Positions 10,241 through 19,900 of a DNA stretch of 64,000 nucleotides are shown piece by piece. The translations under genes were made by a program, and so were the position numbers. How positions within the stretch are numbered: position 1 is the stretch's first letter; every line of letters begins with the position of its first letter. The notes under the pieces are model-generated. The model did no database searches and was not told the DNA's origin. It saw only the letters and a program-made list of their open reading frames with translations. The DNA lies in NCBI RefSeq assembly GCF_000328475.2, contig NC_026498.1, positions 62,001-126,000 on the forward strand, given 5' to 3'. The stretch comes from Mycosarcoma maydis (lineage: Eukaryota > Basidiomycota > Ustilaginomycetes > Ustilaginales).

Positions 10241-12645
10241 CTAACTGGCTGTAAAAGTGTCCCCCATGACTGCCTTGCCGTTTACATTGCCTCGTCCGTC
10301 TGGTAGATGATAGTCAACAATTGCGCCGGCGCCATCGGTGGCGATTTGTTCTCGCATAATCTCGATCAGCTGCATGCTCACGTCGTTTTGTCGATAGCGA
10401 TACAAGCGAGAAACTACTGAGGCTGGCGCGCAGGAGCTGTCTGCCAGCTCTGCGCGGTTTGAGCCGAGATGCTGCTGCTACCAGACAGCATAGTGCAAGC
10501 GGAGCCTGTGGAAACACTCTTGACCATGGAACATGGCTTGCTGAGCATGCCAAAGCTGCTGGCGTCAGGTGTAGTGCTTGCACGTTGTTGGGCAGAATTG
10601 AAGGATCGTAGCGACGATGCAGATGATGAAGTGGCCGATGAGAGCGTCTGCGAAACACTCTTGGTGGAGCTATGCCCTCGATGCGGCCTTTCCGAATCAG
10701 GCACACGCGTGGGTGGCACGGGATGACTGAGGTGCACTCCGCGAAGTGTCTCTGAATCGCGCGAGCCGCTGCTACCGTACAAATTCGAACTCTGAGCACG
10801 ATGGAAAAACGAAAAGGCCGATGGTGAATACGACTCATCACCGCTGCTGCCCATGGTCCGCATACTCGGCGATCGGCTCTGCTCTACGGTCAAGCTGAGA
10901 TTCTTGGACGTGGCCATGTCGACGAGTTCCAAATCAAAGAATTTGTACGTCGCCTCTGGGTGAATCATCCTAGTGATCGCAAGTCGAGAGAGCGCCTCGG
11001 TCAGCTCGTGCGTCTCAATGATACGGCTCTCTTCTTCGATCAAACCGGCGCCACCGCGAACCGAGCCGCCATCGGTCACGTCGAACGTGCGAAAGAGGCC
11101 GTTGACTCGATTGATCACGGCGACGCTGTTGCAGCTACGACGTTCGAGCACAGCCTTGGCCATGAGCAGTCGAGCGTCGTGCTCCCTATGATGTGCACGA
11201 CCCACGCGAAGTGCGCAAGAGCGCACAGCTTCGATAGACCGCATGCGAAGTACGTCGATATGCGACATGGCTTTGGTCGTTCTTGGCAGGTAGGCACGGA
11301 ATGCGTTTTGCCGTTTGCCCGCCTGGTGGCGTACAGGCATGGTGAGTGGCAGAAAATTCGACTGGCGCAGTGTGACGCAGACAACGTAGGTTGCCTGTAC
11401 AGCGCCACTTCCTTGGCAGTGTTTGCAGGCCATTGTGGCTCCCGAGTGGACACGATACGTTTCGGGTGGGTTTCCGAGATGCTGAGCGTGTTCACTGCTA
11501 CAGCTTGTACAGCGCACTGCACAGGTAGTATCGCTGAGCTCAACGTATGAACGCAACTTTTTGCGCTGGACAATGGCGCGACTGTCGATTGCACAGTCCC
11601 AAGCGCTGTAAATCAGAGGTGGCTCGTCAAGCATCGTTGATCCAGCCGGTGCAGGGCCTTTGAGCACCCAGTTGCCCTGGCGATGCTCAGTGTAGACCGT
11701 CATCTTGAGCTCGGCTGTTTCAAAGCGGCTCAAGACGACCAGGTCGAAATCGACTTCGCGTTCAGTGAGCTCCTTGTCGCGTTTGAGCATCTTGTCGTGC
11801 GAAGAAATCGAGCCAGAGGTGGAGCTAGCTCGTCTGCGGCTGGCAGAGTCTGAGAATGGCGACGCTTGGCATGTATCGTAGATGGAAGATGCCACAGCGA
11901 AAGCTGGCTTTGTTTGCTTCTTTCCGAAAGAGATTTTCTTGCGCAGCAACTTTGGCTTCCATGTACTGTTGGGCTGCTGAGCTGTGAGCCAGTCCGACAA
12001 GCCTTTGTCTTGGAACTGCCTGGGGCTGCTCGGTACTTGGGCAGAGGCATCATCGAGGCTGCGGTGTGCGACGTGGTCTAGCGCAGCAGCGATGACTCGA
12101 CGGCGAAGACCAAATACGCTTGGCGGCTCGGTCTGTGCAAGGTCGACGTCGGAGTAGTGAATGTCAAGTTTTGCAACCTGGTTGCGGAGCGAAGTCTCGT
12201 GCCAGTTGGACTCCATGGACGACGAGGCGGTTGTGCAAGTGGTGCTGCTGGCGGATGCGCTGGCGGATGCGCTGGAGAGGTCAGAGTCGGCTTGATCGAG
12301 GGGGGAGGGTTCAGGGTGATGAACAAGCTCGGTCCCGTCGTAGTCGAGGCTATCGTCCGCATCGACGTCCTTGGGCACCGATGGCAACGGCTTGTGGCAG
12401 CGAACCGAGGCTTGCAAGTGGTGGACAGCCGCAGCTGGGTTCAATTGGTTGTCAGTGGTGTTGTGGTCTATAAGTGTGAGTGGAATTTGATGAGCAGAGC
12501 GTCGCTTGACAAGGGCATGAGGAGCATGCTGATGTACGCTGGTGAGGTGAGCCGGAACCGGAACCGGTGACGGGTTGGAATATGCGAAAGTGGGAGGTCG
12601 ACGACGACCAAGGTCGGGCATGACTTCGGAAGGTAAGCTCGCCAA
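10241..12645 (-). CDS. SSUH2-like cysteine-rich protein, probable two-exon gene
   Basis: The main frame (12645 to a stop at 10414-10416) encodes 743 residues. The N-terminal half is low-complexity Ser/Pro/His. The centre holds paired cysteines, CTSC then CKHCQGSG then a further Cys, within a beta-rich context (AWDCAIDSRAIVQRKKLRSYVELSDT). This resembles the DnaJ-type zinc-finger region of SSU-2/SSUH2 proteins. A Ser-rich tail follows. A possible 65-nt intron (10417-10481; GTAGCA donor, CTCAG acceptor on the minus strand) would skip the stop and add a 58-residue tail starting VVSRLYRYRQND and ending GKAVMGDTFTAS, stop at 10241-10243, giving 779 residues. The donor is weak, so the tail is tentative. 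The biochemical role of SSUH2 proteins is poorly known. The start could also be Met9 (12621). Confidence 0.5.
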
Positions 12646-13416
12646 GCTTTATATGGAAATCGTGAATCACGAATCTGGGTCGCTATTCACGATTGGGCAC
12701 TGTGTTGCTCGGCTTGCTTCAATTTGACTGAAAAGGCGTCAACGCGTGTATTCGGCGATTAAAGAAAGGGTGGTGCCGAAAAGCTTCTAAGGAGTACAAG
12801 ATGATTTGCGCATGCATGTGCTTGGTCCGCTTGGTGTTCAAGGTTGCAGATGACCACAGCGCCTGCGGTTGGAGATCAAGCGGTCTGTTGCTAAGTTACT
12901 CGCCCCAGACGCCGTTGCAACGCTACACGTGAGCAGATCTATGCGTCCCGGCAGCGTATGCATGCAAAGATGATAGGCGGTTGTGGATCTGTGAGCTAGT
13001 GATTCTCCAATGTCAGTCGTCGTAGGTGTAAAGGGGGCCAAGTGGTTGGCTGAGGAACACAGCAGTCGAGGTTGTGGTGGAGTGGAATCGAGACGAGAGC
13101 GGTGGACGATAGCGTTGAAAGGCGCGCATAGAATGCAAGAGCAGAGTCGAGATGAAATGAGATCAAGATCGAGTTGACAATAAGGTGAGAGGGGCCAAGC
13201 CTACCGACCACGCGACAGCCTCTGCACCGGATGAGGTGCAAATGCTTTGTCGATCCTGCGTCTTGGAGCGCATACAACCATCTCGATGCGTGGTGAACGA
13301 TGCTGCTGGTGAGACAGAGCGCATGTAAAAAGCCGAGATGGACAGCAAGCAGCCACGTTGGTTCCGCCGACAGCGAAACGATCGGCAAATGGAGAAGCAG
13401 CAGCAGCCACAGTTCC

Positions 13417-13478
13417 GAGTACAGTACAATACAGTGCCGTACAATACAGTACAATACAATACAGTGCAGTACAGCACA
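13417..13478. repeat. TACAA/TACAG pentamer microsatellite
   Basis: Interspersed pentamers (GTACA, ATACA, GTGCA) form an imperfect satellite. A related TACTG tract occurs at about 29386-29440. Confidence 0.8.
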
Positions 13479-14165
13479 CTCGGCTTAAGCTGATTCGTGA
13501 TTGCACAGGTTGTACCTCACGACTGAAGAGGACGAAAAGGCCAAACTCGGCCATTACGCTCTCGGCACACAGGGACGGTTCTTGATTGAAAGTGGGAATG
13601 GGAATCTTGTCAAGCTCAAGCTCGTTCAAGAGAGCATACGCCGGCCAAAATTGTGACAAGAAACAGTCGCGAGACACGAGTCGTGAGTGGCTGAGAGTGG
13701 CTGGCTGGGTGGGTCATGAGTGTGACGTGTGAGTCTGGCGTGTGTGTGGTGCAAAGTGCGCCACCGAGGCTTGCGTCGGTGGTTGCACGAGAAAGGTGTC
13801 AACAACACGCAAATGTGAACTGGGAGAAAGCAACGCAGGCTAACACCCCTCGGAGCAATTCCAACCCCGACATCTTTCTTTTCTGCTTCCTGTCGATGGG
13901 TGACACTCGTGACTCTGCTGTTATGCTCGAACCGCGCAGACCCCTCTGCACCAGCAGCTTGTATGCCGCGATGCATCTGGACTGCATTCGCGATTCGTGA
14001 TTGACCTTTTCACGATTAGGGTCCCTTGAGTCAGAAAGTGTGACATGGAGGAGCGGTTGGCACTGATACACCCTTGTAACTTTCGTGAAACCACGTTCGA
14101 GACAGCTCGCTTAGCTCTCGGCTTTGGCCTCGTGGGTGGATGCAAGAACGAACAAAATACTTGCA

Positions 14166-14193
14166 ATTCGTGATTCGTGATTCGTGATTCGTG
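14166..14193. repeat. ATTCGTG heptamer array, 4 copies
   Basis: Four perfect tandem heptamers, about 360 bases upstream of the Pin1 start codon. Confidence 0.9.
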
Positions 14194-14555
14194 ATTGTTT
14201 CTCGCTGTTCTCAATAAAGTAAGAGTAAGAGCAACCAACCAAGATATCACGTATATATTCACCATTCACGATTATTGTAGATATTCTCAATAAAATTGGG
14301 GTCAGCAAATTTCACGATTCACGATTGAGAGCATCTCGTGCGCAAGCGCGTTTTCGCACTGTGTGAGGTCACTCTTTCACACATTGCCAGCCCGAGCACA
14401 TGGGCAAAAATTTGGCGTAAAGGGTTCATCATCGCGCTCGGTCCAGCTGAACAGGGTTTCCTCCACCGTCCCAGGACCGCCAAGACTGGATACTGACAAA
14501 CCACAAAACGCACAGGGAACTTTTCTTTGCATTCCAACTGCCTCATACATCCAGC

Positions 14556-15347
14556 ATGTCGGTGAGTCCACCGTGCTCAAGAGCGGCGACAGGCTAAAGC
14601 GTACAAAGACGTACTTACTGGTCCTACTTGCTCCCCCATCCACAGTCTCAGTGGGAGATCCGTTTCAGCAATTCGCGTCGTCTGCCCTACTTCTACGACC
14701 ACGTCTCGCAACAGTCAACATGGGAGATCCCCCAAGGCCACACCGAAGAGTCCATCCGCTCGCTTCCCGGTGCCAAGTATCTCGACCCGGCCAACGCGCC
14801 CGGTAGTGCGGCTGACAAGCCGGACAAGGTTCGAGCCAGTCACCTGCTCATCAAGCATGCTGGCAGTCGCAGACCCAGTTCCTGGAAGGAGGTAAGCACG
14901 ATCCCTCTACAACTCATCCCTCTGCTCACACTGCTCAGCCGCTGACCATCGCAACCTAACCTGCGACGACCCTTGTATCTTCTACAGGCCAACATCACGC
15001 GATCCAAACAGGATGCCATCGAGCAGCTCAAAAAGTTCGAGCAAGAACTCCAGCAAGACTCGAGTAAAGACAAATTTGCCTCGCTCGCTAGTGTCCACTC
15101 GTACGTGTCTCTCTGTCTCTCCCCTACCCTCTCAATCAAGCACTGACCTTCCAGCCTCTTCTACCCGCACCTTTATCTCTTCAATAGAGACTGCTCTTCA
15201 GCAAGGGCCGGAGGCGATCTCGGCTTCTTCCAGCGTGGGCAGATGCAAAAGCCCTTTGAAGATGCTGCTTTCGGTCTCAAGCCGGGCGAGCTGAGCAGCA
15301 TCGTCGACACTGACAGCGGCGTGCATCTCATCTACCGCACTGCCTGA
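14556..15347 (+). CDS. Peptidyl-prolyl cis-trans isomerase, Pin1/Ess1 type
   Basis: Four exons read by hand: 14556-14561 (only ATG TCG), 14646-14891, 14988-15100 and 15188-15347, giving 174 residues. Introns start GTGAGT, GTAAGC and GTACGT and end CACAG, TACAG and ATAG. A WW domain (QWEIRFSNS ... STWEIPQG) binds pSer/pThr-Pro; the parvulin domain follows a short linker. The phosphate-binding arginine pair (GSRRPSSW), the catalytic Cys ([14 protein letters not shown]) and both active-site His (ASHLLIKH and GVHLIYR) are all present, so the enzyme should be active. Members isomerise pSer/Thr-Pro bonds in RNA polymerase II CTD and mitotic phosphoproteins. The first acceptor could alternatively be 6 nt later (after 14651), removing two residues. 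Length matches yeast Ess1 and human Pin1. Confidence 0.92.
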
Positions 15348-15468
15348 GTATGTTGGACGATAGAACCAGCTGCAATCTCAGCCTCTCAGTCTACTTATGA
15401 ATCTTATGTGGATCAACTACTCTCGACATCTCGTACACGTGTGATCCAAGTAAATGTGTGCTTCACGC

Positions 15469-15988
15469 TCAGAGCTTTTCAAGACGGCCCTTGATCTTTT
15501 CGTGAATGTTTGCCAGCTCCTCCTTAGCAGGTTGCATGGCAGGCCAACCGACGCCAAGACCTTGCTTTTCGTCTGGCTTAGGGATCACATGGACTGTCCA
15601 CAAATGCATCAGCGCATCAGGTGAGCGCACAGAGCGAGTCAGTAAGCACTTTGCAACCAAAGCGTCCGGTTTCCGATATGTACTCACAGTGAACATGATC
15701 GACCATCTGATGAGCCATGCGGCCGTTGTTCTGCAAAACATTGTACTGCTCGGCGCCCGTGGCGATCGCAATCTTCTTAGCAACCGGGAGGAGCTCGGTC
15801 AAGTGCTCATCGGGAATGTCGTGAAGCTTGGCGCCGTGGTGCTTGGGAATCACAAGAGCATGACCCTCCGAGATGGGGCCAATATCAAGAAATGCGTACG
15901 TCTTTTCTGAGTCGTACAGCTTGAGCGATGGGATCTGGCCAGCAATGATCTTGCAAAAGATGCAGTTGGCATCGCTTTTGGCAGCCAT
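15469..15988 (-). CDS. HIT-family nucleotide phosphoramidase (HINT/Hnt1-like)
   Basis: Two exons, 15688-15988 and 15469-15593, separated by a 94-nt GT-AG intron (GTGAGT ... GACAG); 141 residues. N-terminal CIFCKIIAGQIPS is the classic HINT start with the Zn-type Cys pair. The histidine triad is rebuilt across the splice junction as HVHFHVIPKP: the intron splits the Phe codon within the triad, which confirms the splice. NNGR and MVDHVH precede it as expected. HINT enzymes hydrolyse AMP-lysine and related phosphoramidates. The gene converges on Pin1, with only about 120 bases between stop codons. Confidence 0.92.
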
Positions 15989-16904
15989 CTTGAGTAGAGC
16001 ACGCGTGGGGGCAAAGGCGAAAATGGTGGGCGACGCTGAGCAGCTTTCGCGCGATGGCTATGTTGTTTGGTGTGAGGATGGCTTGCAAAACCAGATTCAG
16101 TAGAGCTCTTGTCGCTTGTTTGATAATTCCCCGGCTTCTTGAACCGTCGCTGCGATGGTCCAGGCCGACAAGTTTTATGGATAATCCATCACGCACCTGG
16201 CTGCACACGCTCGAGTCACGAGTCGTGAGTGGAGGACACACGACATCGGGGGTTTCGGTTGCAGCGACCTTGTTAGACCGATTGGCGTTCTATAAGTCAC
16301 GTGACAGCTTCGCGCGGCGAGGCACGTTGGCGCGGTGAAATTTGGCAGCGATGGACAGAATGAGTGTTATTGTGTATTTGCAGCTTTCAAGGCGTGGTCA
16401 GTTGATAGAAGAAGAAATCACGAATGCGTACAGAACGTGAGGGTACAGTCATCGACAGCTGCTAACTTACAGCTGCCTCAGCCTCAGCCTCGACGCACAG
16501 CTAATCAAGACGGGAGTCGGAAAGCATCGGCTGTCTGAGTGCAAGAGAAATGCACCTGGCTGGTTTGATCCCGATCCTGGTAGAGTGAGAGAGAAAAGGG
16601 TTCGAGTCGCACAATAGTCGAACTGAGCCGAATGTGTCCCTTGAATCACGCTCACCACCATCGACAGCCATTGTTATCCCGTCATCATCAAGAACCCACG
16701 CATACAAGGCGGCATCCACCTCCAATCAGCCAGATCTCAACCGACCATCCTGTCGCTTTAAACCAGTCTCTATCCATAAGCACTCAAAGCCTCGTACCTT
16801 TCCTCGTCCGCCTCGAGATTCTAGCCTAGCTTTCAAGTCAATCGCTATAATCCAACACTCCACATCTGAGCACACACAACTCGCAATCGAAAGTCTCGGA
16901 AAAG
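15989..16904. other. Divergent promoter, HIT and FHA genes
   Basis: 916 bases of divergent upstream DNA. It holds a perfect GTCACGTGAC palindrome preceded by CTATAAG (16290-16305), an inverted CCAAT (ATTGG at 16281), and GAGTCACGAGTCGTGAGT near 16213-16230. No tRNA: the GGTTCGAGTC at about 16589 has no matching stem. Confidence 0.5.
16296..16305. promoter_or_regulatory. GTCACGTGAC palindrome (bHLH E-box)
   Basis: Perfect 10-base palindrome with CACGTG core, directly after TATAAG (16291-16296). CACGTG with this flank is the site type of Cbf1-like bHLH factors in fungi (family knowledge). Which of the two divergent genes it serves is unknown. Confidence 0.45.
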
Positions 16905-19900
16905 ATGCTCAAGTCCCTCCGCCGCTCCTTCGGCATGAGTCCCAGCTCGTCTGGCATCCACTCCGACCATATTGGCAATAGCGACGTCCCTACTGGCCTT
17001 CTCTCTCCTTCCAACAAGCCCAACACCTTTGTGCCCTTGCGTAGATCCAACAGCTTTACCAACTTGTTTTCCTTCTCTCGTTCCTCCTCGCCGGTCAAGG
17101 AGAGCCTCGAGCACTCCCCCACCGATACCCTCACCTCTCCTGCCAAAGAAGCCTCCTCAGCAGAAAGCGAGCAAACACACGCAGGCTTGGACTCGGACCC
17201 GGTCCTGGCCTCTCTCGTCTTGCTTGGAAAGAAGGGGAAGCGAGACGAACGCTTTCCGATCCAGGCTCTCAAAACCACCATCGGACGATCGCTCGACAAT
17301 GACCTTCGTATATATTCTTTCGGAGTCAGTCGACTTCATTGCACCATCAACATCGAAGTACAGCAGCAGCATCAGAGAGACGAAGGCAACAAGGCATTCT
17401 TGCAAGTCTTTAGCTCGAATGGTGTCATCCTGAATGACAATCATGCACTTCCCGCACCGTCTGGATCAGGCCGGTACGAGCTGCACACTGGAGACATTAT
17501 CAACATCTCCGACCAGGCCTTCGTCTTTGAGCTCCCCCAATCGTCCTCCGCCGATGTGAAGGCGGCAGAAGCAAGTATAGTCTCTTCACCAGTGAAAGGG
17601 GGTGTATCTTCAAGCGCTGGTGCTCCCCAAACACCCGCTCCAGCCAAGAGGAGGCGCATCAGGATGAGCCTCGTCGACGCTGCTGAGATCAACACGCCCA
17701 GTCGACCTTCTACCAAGTCCGCCTCTCCGTCCAAAGCTAGCAACCCAGAAAGGGATGCTCGCAGGGCCGACAGCATCAAGCGCTTCATGCAGTCCGCCAA
17801 CGTCAGTCCTGCCAAGTGCAACAAGATCAAGTCGCGCCAAAGCCTCAATGCCCCTGCTCCTTTCACTGACCTGTTCGGCACCCCTGTCATGCGCCACAAA
17901 GCCCTGGTTGACCCCAAAACAGCTCCACCTAAGCAAGCCAGCTTCAACCTCTACGCAAATTCTTTTACAGGCAGATTGAGCCCCGTCAAGCAAATGAGGA
18001 TGATGCCGCCTCTCGATACGATGAACGAAGAGCAGGAAGGCAGCTTCCGCAGCGAAAATCAGCAGCTACACGAAGAGCAGCAACTCGAAACCCACGATGT
18101 GCAAAAAGACGATGAGGACTCCGTAGATTGCTTTGTCATCATCGAAGAATTCGAACAGGAGCAAGAGCAGCCCGAGATTATATCCTCAGCAGATGATCTG
18201 GTCGCAGTTTCACACGCCGTAACCGCTACGAACGACGTCGAGGACGATGAAAATAACTCGATCCAAACGAGCAGTAACGCCTCCACACCCTGTGGATCTC
18301 CAAACAAGAGCGACAGTCCCAAGCGTGCAAAGCGTCGCAGCAGCTTCTTTGGTCGCGCTGGGCCTTTCAGCGGCATGAGTCTCGGTTTCTACGCCGAGGA
18401 ACGCACTGACGATAAAAAGGCACATATCCCAACGTCTGAGCCGCAGCAGGCGAGTCAGGTAGCCGAAGAGACAGAGCTGCACTTGTCCGATGCCCCAGAG
18501 CTTGAGCCTCAGCCCATGGAAGAGGAAGAGCTTGTCGATGAGGCTGCCGAAAGTCCGACAGTCCACCGCTTCGTGCCTAGGTCCATGACGCTAGGCATCA
18601 GCAAGACGCCTTCTCCGGTTAAACAGCAACACTTTGTCGGCCTCACGCCTCTTCCTCGACGCCCCCGACTCAGCCTCGCCTCTCGACGCAAGGTCTCGCT
18701 TCGAACGCAAACACTTCTCCGGTCTAGTGAGGCGTACGCTGATCGCCTCTTCCTACCTCCTCCTCCGCCGACGCCAGTCAGTAACAGTCCATCCGGCTTG
18801 TCCAAGTCCATGTCGATGCCCAACAACATCTCTGCAATGGCATCATCACAACCACTGTCTGTTCTCGAGCCATCGTCTACCCTCAGCTCGGACTTCAGCT
18901 TGCACTCCGACGACGGCCAGAACGAGCAGCCAGAAGCTGGCAACTTTGACGCCCAGCTTGACCCTGCTCTCAGTGAACACGAGGCTCATGTGCAAGTATG
19001 GAAGGCCTGTAGTGAGGGTGAGGACGAGGACGAGGACGAAGTAGACCAGAGCCTGTCTGTTCTTTCGCCATTGGCTCCAAAAACATCTGCGCACGACTTG
19101 AGCCCAGTCAAGGCCATGACGCTGCCTCGATTCGCCACTCCTCAGCCTGCCTCCAAGACGCATTCACGCCGCATCTCGATGCCACTAGCAGGTGCTACGG
19201 ACGCCAAACTCTCGATCCGTTCAGCTTTGGTGCGTCTTCAGATCAGTGGAGCTGGCGAGCGTATCGTTCATCAAATCGCCCGCAAAGAGGTCGAAGCAGC
19301 CGCCACCAGCGTGGTCGAAGCGATGCGATCGTCTCCGACTAAGGACCGAAAAGTGGTCCGAGTTTCGGATGTTGGTCTGCCGGCCACCGAGCTCTCGATG
19401 GGCTTTGACCTGGTCGAGGATGCGGCAGCTGAGCCAGAATCCGACAAGATTGCTCAGGCACTTGACGATCTCTTTAAGGCCGAGGAAGACGAGCTGACTG
19501 ACGACGAAGAGGCAGACGAAGAGCTTGAACAGCAAGAGGACATTGTGCAGATCAGTTGCAAACTGCAGCAAAGCCCATCGCGTCCAAGCGATGCAGTTGC
19601 TGTAGCACCCTTGCAGGCTCCTCAAACGCCAGCAGCGCTCAACTCGGTTCGTCACCTCTTCTCTGCTGCCTCTGCAGCTCCAGCTACACCCGACATGCGT
19701 GGGCTTGGTGCCTTGCTCAATCCCAGTCCAGAAAAGGCATCCAAGTACGGGAATTTGGCCGACAAGATGCGAGCCAACCCGGACATTGCCGAGCTGCTTT
19801 CGCCGTCCAGATCGTCGCCGAAGAAGAAGGCGATACTTGGCTCTGTACCTAGCCCAGTCAAAGGTAGACGTGGCGTACGTCGAAGCCAGGCAGCTGAAAT

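Larger units (their letters stand above)
12646..14555. other. Divergent spacer with pentamer and heptamer repeats
   Basis: 1.9 kb between the SSUH2-like gene (minus) and the Pin1 gene (plus). Contains AATCGTGAATCACGAATC-type words near 12658-12694, an ACAGT/ACAAT pentamer tract (13417-13478) and four ATTCGTG units (14166-14193). No gene with family features recognised. Confidence 0.5.

Noticed and set aside
13163..13480. Tyr/Leu/Cys-rich small protein on the minus strand (LYCTVLYCTVLY)
   Set aside because: It is a translation of the TACAG/TACAA microsatellite.
16575..16615. tRNA gene suggested by GGGTTCGAGTCGC
   Set aside because: The bases flanking the putative T-loop do not pair, and I find no matching acceptor stem or A box upstream.
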